Assembly (NCBI GenBank): GCA_900169235.1
Contig: FWCC01000181.1
Location: 62,001-126,000 of the forward strand
Length of the DNA: 64,000 bases
Origin: Zarea fungicola
Taxonomy: Eukaryota; Ascomycota; Sordariomycetes; Hypocreales; Cordycipitaceae
Direction of reading: 5' to 3'
The translations under genes were made by a program, and so were the position numbers. Position 1 is the first letter of the stretch; the number at the start of each line of letters is the position of its first letter. Below are positions 37,801 through 51,400 of the stretch, one piece after another. The notes below the pieces were generated by a model. It did not search any database, was not told the DNA's origin, and saw only the letters and a list, made by a program, of their open reading frames with translations.

Positions 37801-40020
37801 AAGAAAAATTGCATACTGATATTTGTATGGCCCTGTACGTGGTGATCTTTGTTCTGGTTGTTACACTCGATTTACAGCTAAAAACATGTCGGTGAGCGTG
37901 AGTTTACGTGCCAGCATCTTCTCCTCTTTGCTGCATGCACCCTTGCAGCTAGGATTTCTAGTTTGCTGCCAATAGCGCGTTTCAGGATACTTGCGGACGA
38001 ACACGACATCTTAGATTTTGACATGTTTCATCCAATCATCTTGCTTTTCTTGCCTCATCCCTTTTTACAAGACGGAGACGACATCTGAAAACAGAATAAT
38101 GAAGTGATCCCAAATCCCTACTCGACTAGTAACTACTGGAAGTGAACAAACAGAAGAACAATGGAGCATGCATTGTTCTTTTTATGCATGTTTTAGATGG
38201 CGTCACAATGGTGTGCCTGGTGCAATAATATGAATTGTGCACAGTTGCACACAATGTGCACAAAAATACATTACGCGGGGGTGGGGTTTTTGCGCCAAGT
38301 ACCAAAACAACACCAGCTGTTGAACTGTCAGCAGGCCAAGAAAAACGAAAAGCCAAGATAAATGTTTAAAACACGTTGCGTCTTTCTTTTTGGTTTTTCC
38401 ATGTTTTTCTGCACGATCCATGATCCATGTTCGTCTACATCTACATGTCTCCAGCTATCCCGGCCATGTACCAAGGTCGCCCGTCACACTACCAAACTAT
38501 GTATAGCTTCTGACCTTCTGTCTGAAATAAATAAAGATATACTTTTCCACATCTCACGTCGATCATAATATTGCAACAACTCACGTCGACTTGTCCACTC
38601 AAGGTCCCAAAAAGCGAACAAGTTGTCGCTACTCAAAAAGGCCCCAGCTTCCCCGTCAGAACGTGACCACAGCGCCGAGCGGTAACTGATTGGGCACAAA
38701 TAAAGCCCCAAAAAGAAAGTCGACCCCGGAAATTGATCCATTTGGGCTGGTTGGTGCACGGGTTGCGGGCGTCAACCAGCGGTTGCAACTGAAGAACGAG
38801 CAGCTGGCAAACCCCAAGGGGGAAAGGGGGGGTGTGCGTGGTGTGCGGATGACGGTTTAATTTCCCCAGTATCCGCTGCACTATACTAGAACAGGGCAAG
38901 GGGCCAGGAACCAGGAACAGAATTTCGACAAATAGCGCAAGCCACTTCATTGTTCGGCGCCTCCTCTCCCTCTGCCGTTTAAAATTTTCTAATCACAACA
39001 AAAGTACTCCGTACGGGCTCTCCGTTATAAGTTCTTCTTAGTAGCGTTTAGAGCTCTAGCCAGGGTGGCAGGATCACCTGATTACTGTACTGCACAGGAC
39101 AGGCAATATACAGGCTCGTCTTATTCGACGTTGGCGGCAACCCAAAGAAACCAGGAAAGCCAGGTGATGCAGAATTGGTCTAAAGTGACGTGCTTGGCTT
39201 TGACGACAAGGCCAAAGACCAAGAGTCATCCACTACGAATCAGGTGCAGAATGAGAAAAAGGAAAACGGTACAAAAGATACTCAGCACTAGTTGGTCGTT
39301 ATGGGCGTATCTAATCCACAGCTCCGTGCTGTACTCTGAATCTGTGCTGGTTACTTAATGAAGCGTCTTTCGTCTGTCTTGCCAGCACGATGGCCGAAAT
39401 GAGGTTGACAAGGATTATCCCATTGTGGTAATTTCTGCACATCTGTCTGTCTTATCACTCATCTAAAATCAGTCTAGAAATAGGAAACCTGCTCACACAC
39501 CCCCGTCCGTTGTGACCCCACGCCCAACTGTGTCTTAATTCACTGTTGATTCTCTTTTCCTTTGAGCTGCCGCAGTAGTCCTCCAGCTCCGGCCATTTTT
39601 GTATTTACCAAGTCTACCACTTTCTTCTGCTACCTATTTGGGACTCGCAGCCATCTCTGATAACTTGAGGAGACTGATAAAATTCACTCATATACATTGG
39701 GTCAGATACGGCCAAGAAGAGTAAGTTGAAAGATTTGGAAAAAATATCAATGAACATGTCCAGGAAAAGGCTTGCTTCTCCCGAAACGCCCCAGGTACAA
39801 TTAAGAATTAAAATACATTTGAAATCCAAGCATCAAAATGTAAAAACCACACAAAAAAAACCAAGCGACCAAATTTTGCCGTAAATGCTTTATAGTATTA
39901 AGGAGCCTAGTTAAACCTCTGTACATGTCCAACTGGATCGACTCCTAAAATATGCCAGTCATAAAAAATACTGCGGAGCCCGTGTTAGGCTTCAACTATG
40001 TAAAAGTCGAAAGGGAAAAT
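34824..40020. other. Spacer without a supported gene
   Basis: About 5.2 kb between two minus-strand genes. It includes the RTA1-like promoter on its left side. A GAGTCC microsatellite lies at about 36097-36116 and GTACTCCGTAC at 39004-39014. Open frames are short, mostly non-ATG and unrelated to known families. I see no tRNA or structured RNA. Confidence 0.5.
39004..39014 (+). repeat. GTACTCCGTAC motif copy
   Basis: Exact 11-mer copy in the spacer downstream of the GPI-protein gene. Confidence 0.85.
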
Positions 40021-40818
40021 TTAAGCAAGGACGAAAGCAGCGACACCGGCAACGGCGGCGAAGACGGCGGAGCCAGCAAGGCTAGCAGCACCGGCAGTGG
40101 GGACCTTGCCGGGGCAGTTGGGGCCAGTGCAGCTTTGACATGTTAGCATTTACACGTTGAGCTACTTTGGATTATAAGCTATAACTTACGTCTGGTTGCC
40201 GCCGGACACAGGGGGCTTGGGAGCACCAGTGCCAGCAGGGGGGGCAGGGCCGTTGCCAGAGGGAGCACCGGGCTGGGTAGGGCAAGGAATGGCGACAGTA
40301 GAGTACTCAACCGAGGTGAGGACGGTGGTGTAGCTCTTGGTGATGGCGGTGACAGAGTAGGTAGGGCAAGCAGGGGCCTGGGTGGCGACAGAGGTGGGAA
40401 CAGAGTTACCGCCAGTGGGAACGGCAATGGGGGTGCTGGTGGGCTTGCCGGTGGGCTTGCCGCCAGGGATGGTAGAGTTGCCCCAGGGAGCAGTGGTGGA
40501 CTCGGCAACAGGGCAGATGGTGGTGGAGAGGGAGATGGTCTCAGTGCTGTAGACGGTGCTGTGGGCAGGGCAGTTGGTCACGGTAGGAGCACAGCTGGTG
40601 ATGGTGTGGACCTTGGTGGTGTAGACAGTGCTGGTGGTCAGAGGGATGGTGCTGGTGATGACCGAGGTGGTCTTGGAGCGAGCAGGGCAGTCAGTGACAG
40701 TCTCGGGGCACTGAGTGACAGTAACGTGCTTGGTGACGTAGGCGGTGCTGGTAGGCTCGACAGCAGTCTGGGCCATGACCGAGGTGGCCAGGAAGGCGGC
40801 GGCAGTAGCGAAACGCAT
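40021..40818 (-). CDS. GPI-anchored Ser/Thr-rich cell-wall protein
   Basis: Predicted secreted surface protein of 246 aa from two exons, 40818-40190 and 40132-40021. The intron (GTAAGT, branch GCTAAC, acceptor AAAG) splits a Thr codon. Residues 1-16 form a signal peptide ending VMA before Q17. The mature part is rich in Thr, Ser, Val and Pro and likely O-glycosylated. It contains a 39-residue-spaced pair of related blocks at about 22-48 and 61-87, each ending TVT-[DN]-CPA-x-S with matched cysteines. The small second exon encodes a Cys-containing linker, small residues suited to a GPI attachment site, and a hydrophobic tail ending FVLA. Without exon 2 the anchor is lost, so the splice matters. 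No enzyme domain is seen; a structural or adhesive wall role is inference. Confidence 0.8.
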
Positions 40819-41818
40819 CTTGATTGATTTTTTGGGGGGTTGAGAAAGTTGGTGAAAGAGTGACTAAAGCAAAGAAGCTTTGAATGGTAGGTTGTTAAAG
40901 AATGGACGACCGAAGTCAAGCGAGTCAATTGTGAATAGGCTGTTTGGCTGAGGAAGAAAGAAGGAAGAGAAGGAGAAGACAATTGAGGAGGAGGGAAGCG
41001 GTATTAATAGCCAAGCTTTGGGGTGTGTGTCTTTTCTGCACTGCTTTTCTTTTTTTTCGGCGGCTTTGTTCTTCATCGCTCGGTGGGTGTTGTCAACGAG
41101 ATGTGCGGGTGAACTTGCGGGTTGCAGTGTCTGTGTGCCCGTGCTGCCTCCCATCTTGTTACCAGTACCCATGTAATTTTGGGATGGACGTGATAAACTC
41201 ACCCCTCATTCTCCATCTGGGAAATTGCACCGCGTCGATGGTGAAAAGGCCAGCAGCCAACGACAAGTGGCAGGGATCAAGATCCTGGCATGGTAGAGAC
41301 TATTGTGGAGGCGGGTGGAGGAGAAGAAAGCAAAATGGGGCGCTAATCCAGGGGAACAGACTAACAGCACAGTGGACCGAGATGGCTTTCTCCAGCGCTG
41401 TTTGTAAGGTAAGTTGTCTTGTACAGTAGGACCAGCAACTTCCCACTACGGTCACTGAACCGCCAGCAGGCTTTCAGCACCACTAAAATAACCATCTCGC
41501 AAGGGGGCGGGCGGGCTGCCGCGCCTTCAGAGGAACTTGTCCAGGGGCAAACAAGCCCATTGTGGAGACCCAACTCAGTGGCAAACGGGGCCTTTCAGGA
41601 CCTCTGGGCCTCTGAGGCTCTGGACCTATTCTGGACATGCCAGCGGCAAGGTAACATTACTTGCAATATACAACCATGCACCGCCTGGTCTCTTCTAGTG
41701 ACTGTACTGGTCCTTCAATCATTTTACTGTACTCCGTAAAGCTGGCCCGTCTTCTATGTAGTACCCCTTTTCTCGATGCTTGAGAGGCTGCTTGTAAGCT
41801 TGTTTGGACTGTACGTAT

Positions 41819-41846
41819 ATACATACATACATACATACATACATAC
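41819..41846. repeat. ACAT microsatellite
   Basis: About six and a half copies of the tetranucleotide acat in tandem lie between the GPI-protein and LOS1 genes. It is likely length-variable. Confidence 0.9.
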
Positions 41847-43294
41847 ACAATAGGAGCTCAAGTCATCCCGTAATTGATGGGTCACCGATCAATCCCACTT
41901 TGTGGACAATGTTGCTCATCCATGCCCCCCCCTGCTTATCCTTTCCCCCCTGCCTCCTGTCTTGTACCGGTACTGAGTACCTAACTTGCCAACAACTTCC
42001 ACGCACGACCCATAATGCAATTGCTGTACAAATAATTATGCAGCACCTATCACTGTCGTGCAAATGGGCAAGAGGCCCGGTAAAAATGACAAGGCCTCTG
42101 TCGGTCACCATTTCAGCCGATCCAGGTGCCAGTCAGATTCGCCACCTAATTTACTTGTTGTTATTAGTTACCAGTACTTCCTTGCATTGTTTGCCTATAC
42201 TCCGTAATAAATAATATACATGTATTGGTTAAGGGGAACGCTGGCTTTTGCCGTTTTTGTTCTTCTGTCAGTGGCCCCTAATCTCCAGTCGGATATTGCT
42301 CTACCACTCTCACTGCATCATCACTTTTTAGCCCAGTTTGATTTAATTGGATTATGCCCACCAACCTAATCTTACCTTTTTACGATGGTCTGTTAATTTA
42401 TTTTCCCGTTCAGATGAGAGCAACTCCTAAAAACGCGCCGAAAGGGGCAGCATAACCTGCAGTATGCACAAGTCTGCTAGGGGCTTGCGGTACAACATAC
42501 TCCACGCTCGCAGCGATGTAGTCACTTTCTGGAATGCCGGTCCTCACTGCAAAATGCAGTCTTCGGCTGAACCACCTTGAAATCGCTGGTGTGTATGATA
42601 TGTCAGATTAGCAGTTGACAGCAGGCTCTAACAATGTGAAAATGCTTCAGCCTTGTCAAGATATCTAAACTATCCTGTTTATTCGTGTTTGTATAATTAT
42701 CAGTTTCCTGCACCGCTTTGCGATCCTCAAGTCGATTCCCCATTCTTTTTTTTTTCCTTCACAAGTATAGCGACTGTGGATGTAGTATCATAATTGTCAA
42801 CCGGACTGATATAGTGAACTTAACTGCATAGCAATTACTTGTCGTGTCTCGATCGCGCCACAGAATATAAAGTCAACAGAGCTTCAATGCGTTATGGCTG
42901 GGAAAGAGTCAATGTCTTAGACTGATGTCACGGGTAGCAAGACCTAGCCAGAGAAACAGCAGCCAACACACTAATGCCTTGTCCATGTTGCAGAGTCAAC
43001 TTGGTAGTCCGTTGGTCGTAACAGTGAGACAACGAACAAAGGGCACGTCGCGTCGTGTTTGACTCTGCTGCACTCTATGTCTCTACTTGTCAATACTAAA
43101 CCAACACAGTCAACAAGGCAGTACGTTTTCACTTTGTAAATGATTTAGCTTCTGGAGAATTCTAATTCTGCTCCAATTGTCCAAATATGAGGACTATTAT
43201 CATGTAACGATAGGCATGGCGAATAAGAATTTAGACAGAGTATTTGCCAGGTACAGTGCATACCATTTAAGAATTTACACCATTGTGTCGCGCG

Positions 43295-43357
43295 TACCTA
43301 CCTAACTACCTACCTACCTAAATCCTACCTAGCAACTAGGTAGTACCTTATCTACCT
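43295..43357. repeat. CTAC / CTAGGTAG repeat cluster
   Basis: Imperfect tandem copies of ctac, followed by an inverted arrangement (cctag..ctagg), form a short structured tract in the spacer. No gene is adjacent. Confidence 0.7.
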
Positions 43358-46300
43358 TCTCCGTTGGCAGTGCTAATAAGTAAGACAGTATGATGGAACG
43401 AACAATGCTTCGGAGTTTGCTGCAGCGGTCTGTAGACGCTGACTCCCACCGTGGGCTTGCACGGCTGAGTCCTCTAATGATCAGTCAACTGGTACAACCC
43501 ACAGGAGGGTGCGATGCGTGCACAGTCCCATGCGCCTTGCATAATACACTCCACAAGACAAACCCCCTCGTTGGTTCCCTTATTAATTAGTAAGGCTGTG
43601 CATTTTGCACGCACAATGTACCGTTCAAAAGGGCCGTAGAGGGGGAACTGACCAGTTCGCCAAAAACAGGATTGTCAAAAGGAGACCCAGTGATTGGTGC
43701 ACCGTGACTGGCCGGCGCCAGACACGCCGCTAATGCAGGTACAGATCTTCTTCCCACACACGAAACGTTGGCGCTTCCTAGTGGGCCAGGACACAGCAAC
43801 GGAGAACAGGGTCGCCGTTTTTGTCGTTTTCCTGCCAGTTATATGGACGAACCTTTACCCTAGCCACTCACTAACTGCACTGCACTTCTGTGTCAATTTT
43901 CCTGCACCTCCAGCCACCACGAACAAGACTTGGCAAAGAATTTTGTTATCATACAAGGGCAGATGTCGCCGGTGGATCGGCGAAAGAAACAGCCAAGCCT
44001 TCTTTCTTCGTAACACCATTGGTGACCCTACCAGATATGGCAAACGTGTGAGGAGCTGTCCCGCAACCGTTGCAAGGGAGCGGCACAAGGGCAACACAAG
44101 CCACCACTTATAAACTGGACACTTTGGGCTTCAGTGAACGAGCCAGGGGCTCCCCATAGCTGAAAAGCCCAATTTCGACAATCCTCGTCCAACCTCCGAG
44201 CCAGCGACTTTCGTAGTGCTGAATTGATTCATCTCCAGCCCAGGGCTGAATAGCGCCCCTCTGGCCCCCGAAAGCAATCCCGGTTCGGTACAATCTCGCT
44301 AATTCAAGCCCAAACGACAAATTGCTGGTGACCCAAGGCGCTTGGAGGCTTTTTCGGCCCCATCCCTAGAGGTGGTCCAGACCAACGCAAAGGAACTGCC
44401 CAACTTGGGATAGGAAAGGGTTTGTCGCTCTGCGACTGCGACCAATCGTCCAAGATGGATCAAAACTGCACTTTGTGACAAGCATTAATTGGTGATTACC
44501 ATACTCACTACGTAACTGGGTTATAACTTACAATAACCTAAAGTAAAAATGCCCGTACTACTGGTAAACAACTTATCTATACTCCATACCTACATTTGAA
44601 ATACCGTCATACCCAGTACTACTGCCACCGCCACTTGGGGTTGCCGATGGACGCCCTGGAACTTTGTCGCCTGAAATCGGTCGACGTTTTACATACATAT
44701 GGAAATCTATCTTCTTTTCTAACCGGTTCGTTTGATTTTTGAGACCAAAGAAGCCAGTGGCAGTTTGTAAAATAGCAATGAACAACATCCTCGATATTCT
44801 GCCCTAAGTTACCTATCTTCCACATGTTTTATATATGCCTACAGGTAGATACTTCTGTGTACTGGAGTTAGGTAACACCTTAAAGACAACCGAGGCAGAT
44901 GCCTGCCATCCAATTTCAGAAGGCCGCTCGAGCCAATCTTATTAAAAATAAAACTCGACAGCCGAAGAAGAAGAAAATAAAGACGGACACACCAATGCAG
45001 CGTAGAGACACTCAATTGCATTACCGAAATTTCATAGCCTCTTTTGTCCTGAGATTAGCTTAAAGAAACAGTAGAAAGCCCGAAATTAGTGCTCATGACT
45101 AGTTACCGTAGCGCTGCAACCCACACACACCAGCACTAAGGTAATAGCCACAGCCACCGCCCCCCTAGGTGCTGTGGCAACCTGCAGGCTGTCAGCTAGC
45201 TACACGCTTGATTTCGCGTTCTAGTCGCGTAAAGTCTTTTTATTACTGTACATTATCATTAGTTTATTATTAGCTGGAAAATGGCAATTTTGACTCGAGG
45301 TTGCTCTCGTGCTACGTTATAGTTTAATTTGATAGGCCAATGCGGTTACGGGAGACAGAAGCATTCACTTGCAGAGCTTACCAGGGTCTGTTCAGTGAAC
45401 ATGCTCTGAAAACAAGTCTTCATCTCTATTGCGAAAGGACCATCTCTGCGGCAGTGATTTTTCTGCTATATCATTCATAATATCCTAAATTGTTCGGTTT
45501 ATATGCATCGGCTCTAACATAATCGCGCTTCTCCTCACTGCCTTGCAAGCAGGTTGGCAGTTGGCAGGATACGCCATGTCTGTGCTGGCAACTTGCACAA
45601 TAATAATTGCTGAAGTACATACTATTGCATCCACAATGCATAATACTTCAAGGTACAGTTACCTTCCAGAGCGAACCCCCGCGACTCCGCGGCCCGACCG
45701 CCCCAAGTATTCCCACCTATCTCCACGCTGGGTTTTGAATTATCTGGTCTCTTTTTCAGTAACAGCGAGAACGGGCTGGTTCCACAGGCTGGGCAGTCTC
45801 CTCCGGCATCCCTTGTGGATTTCGAAACACGAGGTTGTTCACCGACCAGCGACAGGCCTGTAGCCTGCCGTCTATGACAAGGCTACTTGTATGACCACCG
45901 AATGGATCCTCCCCCTTTCCGGTTATCCAGATCATCACTTTCTTGATTATGATATTCTTCCGCGACCAATTGTATCTTGGGAGGTTGGAGCCACCATGCA
46001 GAGTACAGACTCGTAAATTGCCATTCGGGTAAGCCTTCCGTGGTAATAATCGAGCTCTCCTACTCCATAGCCCCTCTCAACTGCTTTCGAGGCCACTCCA
46101 AGGACTACAATATTCCAGCTTCACCGCGATTTCTCAACCGGCTTGGTAGCCGGCAATCTCCTTGATGGATAAGCACCTTCACATGCCACCGTGTACGATG
46201 AATGATATTACCTTTTATCTCCTTTCTACTTTGACGTAGTTCTCTGCAACTACATGATCTCCTGTGCTGAGATTCTTTTTCTTTCTTCCCTTGTCTATTG

Positions 46301-48457
46301 TTTTTGTTCAATTGGAATTTTACGAGACTTGGATATTAGAACATGGGAAGGCTGGTTCCTCCTTTGCGTCACATTTGATTTTGGGTCAGGGTCGTTCCGC
46401 TGAGCCCACTCCGGACACAACGCTCCCAGCCGTCAGAATGATGGTTTCTTGATCCCTGTTGACCCTGGTTTACCAGTATTAGGCTGTCGCGCTGGCCTGG
46501 TCAATGGATATTGTGTTGACCGCTGTTTAGGGTTTCCCTTCCACACGATATATAACTCGAATACGCTCCTACATCCCATATACAACGACTCGCCTACTTG
46601 CCTTAGTCAGTTGCCAGTCTGCCAACATGCTCCAGCCCTGGCCGGTCAATCGATCGTACTGCGTACCTGCTATGCTTATATTCTTCTCCCGAAACTACTG
46701 CGCAGAATATCACGTTTATTTGTTTTGGTTTCCAGCTCCGAACTCTCAAATGTGACGAACCATTCGGCGAATACCGCCACGGCCTTAGTCGCACGCCGCA
46801 TTCCAGTCCATGTTTCAAGCCCCGGGGGTACAAGCTAGCGAGCGTGAGCTCTGGAAAATAACAAGAAGAGCCCGCGTCAATTTTCTAATCGACATGTGAG
46901 ACAATATTTGGTGAGGAGTGGCCGTTTCGGTTTGGCTTCGGAACTTGCGATTCGGCGGTGAAGCAGCACGTGTGGCGATGGTTTGTTACCATCGAGCAAT
47001 GCTGTGAGTCAGCCAGTCGGGGCAGTGTTTCAGCTCAGAGAGTGGTATGCAGTGCTTGGCTGGTTTTGCGGCATCTAGCTGGCACAGATACCAATTGAGC
47101 CTGCTGTGTAAGTTTCTAGATCGTAGCTCTCGCGCCAAAGATTGTGATCTGGTTTCTTCGTCGACAATCGCATCCTCTCCATCCCTGATGTAATGTTCGT
47201 AGCCAGCCCCAGCCCATGTTCGCGGAGGAGTGCATTCCGACACAAAGTTTGGCTGCGCCAGCTAAGCCCATCTCCTAAATGGTGGTAATACCATGGCTCT
47301 GTGCCAGTGATATGTACTTCCATTGCGTCTACTCGGCGCCCCCTGACGAGATTGCAGTAGAGGAGCCGGCTTCGAGAAGTTCGCATCAGGCGCTTGGCGG
47401 TTTGTTTAGAATGGCGCCTTCTGCCGAGGCAGCCTCAACAACAAAGAGTGAACCCCGTGGTCTCAGATGTAGAGGGAGAATGTTGCAGATCCTTCAGCAC
47501 TAAGTTTGTCTCGAATCTGGCAGATCTAATAACCGGAGCTACCCTATGGTTGCTGTTGAGTTTTTTACATTGCAATAGTTTGTGCGATTTTCACATTGAA
47601 TTCTCTTTCTTTTCTATGTGATTCTGTCACTCTCCTTTAATTGTATTTTTTCTCGGCCTGCGGCAGTTACGAGGCTCCTGTCGTCAGTTTTGGGTTGAAG
47701 CGTGGAATACAACTTTACAAAGATACCAAAGGAGTGGCCAAAATTCGGCTATGCCAATTAATACAACCCGTTGTGAAGCTGCAGGAGAGCCCGCGAAATA
47801 ATCAAATGGGCATTTTTAGTTGATGAAAAAAAAAACCCCCTCTAGATATTTATGAATATATATAAAGCAGGCTTTGTACAGTCAACCAACACTGTGCTAC
47901 AACATTGCAAGAGGCAGGTCAAACAGTAGTTGGTCGCACAGTATACGCCACACCGACAGGAAGCAGCCACATCCACCAGCGACCAACCAGTAGCCCAGCC
48001 ACAGCCCACAAACCTTCACCCCCACATTGGCACGAGACTGGCACCGACTTTTGGGAAATGGACGCACAACACACTCGCAACACATCTTCAAATACACCGA
48101 CTCTCTCTGCGGACCTGGCACTCTAATTCACACGCCCAAGCGCTGCCACCCGTCAACGGTTGTATTACCATTTCGAATATTCGCTGCCCGTGCCTGGCCA
48201 GACTTCCCACGCCCGCCGCTCTGTCTCTCCAGGCATGCATCCGCGGTAGTCGTCCCCCTCCCCAAATTCCGAAGCTTGCCCGCCACCATATCCTACCATG
48301 TTGCACTCTGCCTGCCCAACGCTGCCAGAGTTATAGCAGCCTTCCACCAACAGTCAACACCATTATTTGATTAAAAGCATAGCCGGGGAAACTAAAAAAC
48401 CAAACCTCTAAACTGCGCACACGTCATTTTTTTGTATCTGATTTTTTTTAGAAAGCC

Positions 48458-51400
48458 ATGGAGGCTGAGGTACGAAGACCCCGAAAAAAAACCACACACA
48501 CAATAATTTCCCCTCGTGCCCCGCTACAGTATCCAGTGTCCTGCTGCGTCATTACCGCGGGCATCCGTTACAATGCACCGACAGGAGCTTCCCACGAGCT
48601 GCAGCTGACGCCCTGCCACTATACAGATTGAGAGCGTTGTCGATATCTTGTCGAACCCCAGATCCGACCAGTCCCTCAAGCAGCAGGCTTTTGAGTATCT
48701 TGGCCAACTGCGCACCAATCCGCAAGGATGGCAGGCCTGTACCAACCTCTATGTTCGAACGGCTCCGCGGGCTGATGAAATTGTTCGCATGACATGTCTA
48801 GAGGTCATCAACTATGCCGTATACAGCCAGGGTCTTGATTCCGACAGCCTCAACTATCTTAAGCACACACTGCTTGAATATGTCCGCCAGACCTACGGCC
48901 CCGAGGCCACGAACGAGCCTGACCAAGCCCACATACAGAACAAGCTCACCCAGACGCTGACATACCTGTTTGTTTTTCTCTATCAAAATGGCTGGCATTC
49001 ATTCCTCGAAGACTTCCTTGCCTTCACTGGCGTCGCGAACCATGTGGACAACGTAAACGGTACTCTCTTCTACCTCCGCATCCTGTCCTCTGTACACGAT
49101 GAGATCGCCGACATGCTCCTCTCTCGCCAGAACAACGAGTCCAAGCGAAACACAGAGCTCAAGGATCAGCTGCGAGCACAAGATATGCACCGCGTTGCGG
49201 ACTCGTGGAAGCAAGTTCTTGGTCGCTATGGAGAAAACGACGCTGTCGTTGAAATGGTCTTTAGAGTCATCGGGAAGTGGGCTAGCTGGATGGACATCTC
49301 TCTCATCATCAGTGAGGACATGCTAAATCTCATTCTTCCCGTCGTCGGCCGCAACAAGAACGATGGCAGCAGTGACAAGGTCCGGGACATTGCCATAGAG
49401 ACTCTCACAGAAATCTGCGGCAAAAAAATGCGCTCCGCAGACAAGATGGAAATGCTTTCTTTCCTCAACTTGCAGAACATTGTCAATCAGCTTGTGGCCA
49501 CACCGCTTCTGAGTGAGTACCGTGGTACTGCCCAGTACGACACGGATCTCGCCGAGGTTGTTGCCAAGCTTGTCAATAGCGCTGTCTCGGATATCACAAG
49601 GGCCCTTGACGATTCGCAGATCAACGAAGACACTAGGGCCCGTGCTAAGCAACACCTCAACGATTTTCTACCGCTTCTACTGCGCTTTTTCTCCGACGAC
49701 TACGACGAGGTCTGCTCCACCGTCATCCCCGCCCTCACCGATCTCCTCACATTCCTACGTAAGCTCGGCCAGCTCCCTGAAGAATACAACAACATGTTGG
49801 CTCCTATACTCGACGCCATTATCCGTAAAATGCGATACGACGAAACATCTTCATGGGGCAATGAGGATGAACAGACCGACGAGGCTGAATTTCAGGAGCT
49901 GCGCAAGAAGCTTCAGAATCTGCAAAAGACCATCGCCGCTATCAACCAACCCCTCTACATGGATATGCTAAGCAACCTTGTCGCCACAACGTTTCAGACT
50001 CTTGATCAACGGGGATCGGAAATGGATTGGAGAGACGTTGACCTGGCTCTTCATGAAATGTACCTATTTGGTGAATTGGCACTGCCAAATCACGGCCCTG
50101 GAACCAAGAACCAGCCCTCCAGCGAAGCCTCTGAGCGTTTGGTAGTCATGGTTACTAAGATGGTTGAATCTGGTATGTTATTTCATTTGAATGTTTGATA
50201 CCACTTCTGACAAAATGCAGGCATTGCTAGCTTCTCGCATCCCGCCATTCTGCTGCAGTATATGGAAATTTGCGTGCGGTATTGCGCAGTCTTCGATACC
50301 AACGTACAGTATATTCCACAGGTCCTCGAGAATTTTGTTCGCCTGGTCCATCACGAGCATGTTCGTCTCAAGACACGGTCATGGTATCTTTTCCATCGAT
50401 TCATCAAGCAGCTTCGAGGCCGCGTAGGCAACGTTGCCGATACTGTTATTCAGTCCATCGGCGACCTGCTCCCCATCAAAGCCGAAGTTCCTGGCGACGA
50501 CGCAGATGACGACATGTCCTCGGATGAATCTGACCACTCAGCCGATGCTCTGTTCACCAGTCAACTGTATCTATTCGAGGCCATTGGCTGCATTTCATCC
50601 ACTTCTAGCACTCCTGTTGACAAGCAAGCTCTCTACGTTCGATCTGTTATGGAACCCTTGTTCCATGACATGGAAGTCCATCTTCCCCGTGCCAAATCTG
50701 GGGACGCCCAAGCTAGTCTGCAGATTCACCACATTGTTATGGCTTTGGGAACATTGGCCCACGGATTTTCTGATTGGACACCGGGATCGACAAGCAAAGA
50801 ACACACTCCTCCAGATACACTTGTAGCAGCAGAGTTCTCACGGGCGGCTGAAGCAATTTTGATTGCGTTGAGCCAGCTCAACTCGTCCAGTGAGATCAGA
50901 ACTGCCTGCCGCTCAGCATTCTCCAAGCTGCTCGGAGTCTTGGGTGCTGCTGTTCTGCCTCAACTTCCCCAGTGGATTGATGGGCTGCTCTCACAGAGTT
51001 CTTCCAAGGACGAGATGGCAATGTTCTTGCGCTTGCTCGACCAAGTGGTGTTTGGTTTCAAAGCAGAGATCTATGATGTACTCAATGTTTTACTTACACC
51101 ACTTCTCCAGAGAATCTTTGCTGGGCTTACAGAGCCGATCCATGGTACAGATGACGAGATTCAGCTTGCAGAGCTTCGACGCGAGTACCTGTCGTTTATC
51201 CAGATTATTCTTAACAACGGCCTTGAAGGAGTTTTGATCAGCGAAGCTAATCAGGGGTATTTTGAGTCTCTCATCTCATCTGTCATTGAGCTGGGCAAAA
51301 CACTAGATGGTAACCTTGGCCCGTCACGATTGGCATTCACCATTTTACTGCGTATCTCCTCTGTATGGGGAGGTCCTGATGTGGCAGCCATATCTCAGAA

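Larger units (their letters stand above)
40819..48457. other. Long spacer between GPI protein and LOS1
   Basis: About 7.6 kb of shared upstream DNA for two divergent genes, with no confident gene. It contains an ACAT microsatellite (41819-41846), a CTAC/CTAGGTAG cluster (43295-43357) and partial copies of the TACTCCGTA motif at 41729-41738 and 42198-42206. Three open minus-strand frames between 45756 and about 47261 read as protein-like and are discussed as a finding. A TATA-like TATATAAAG lies at about 47858-47866, followed by C-rich DNA that may be the LOS1 leader. Confidence 0.45.

Noticed and set aside
43295..43357. Repeat cluster considered as a CRISPR-like or telomere-like array
   Set aside because: Units are 4 bases, imperfect and without spacers; it is a simple microsatellite in a eukaryotic spacer.
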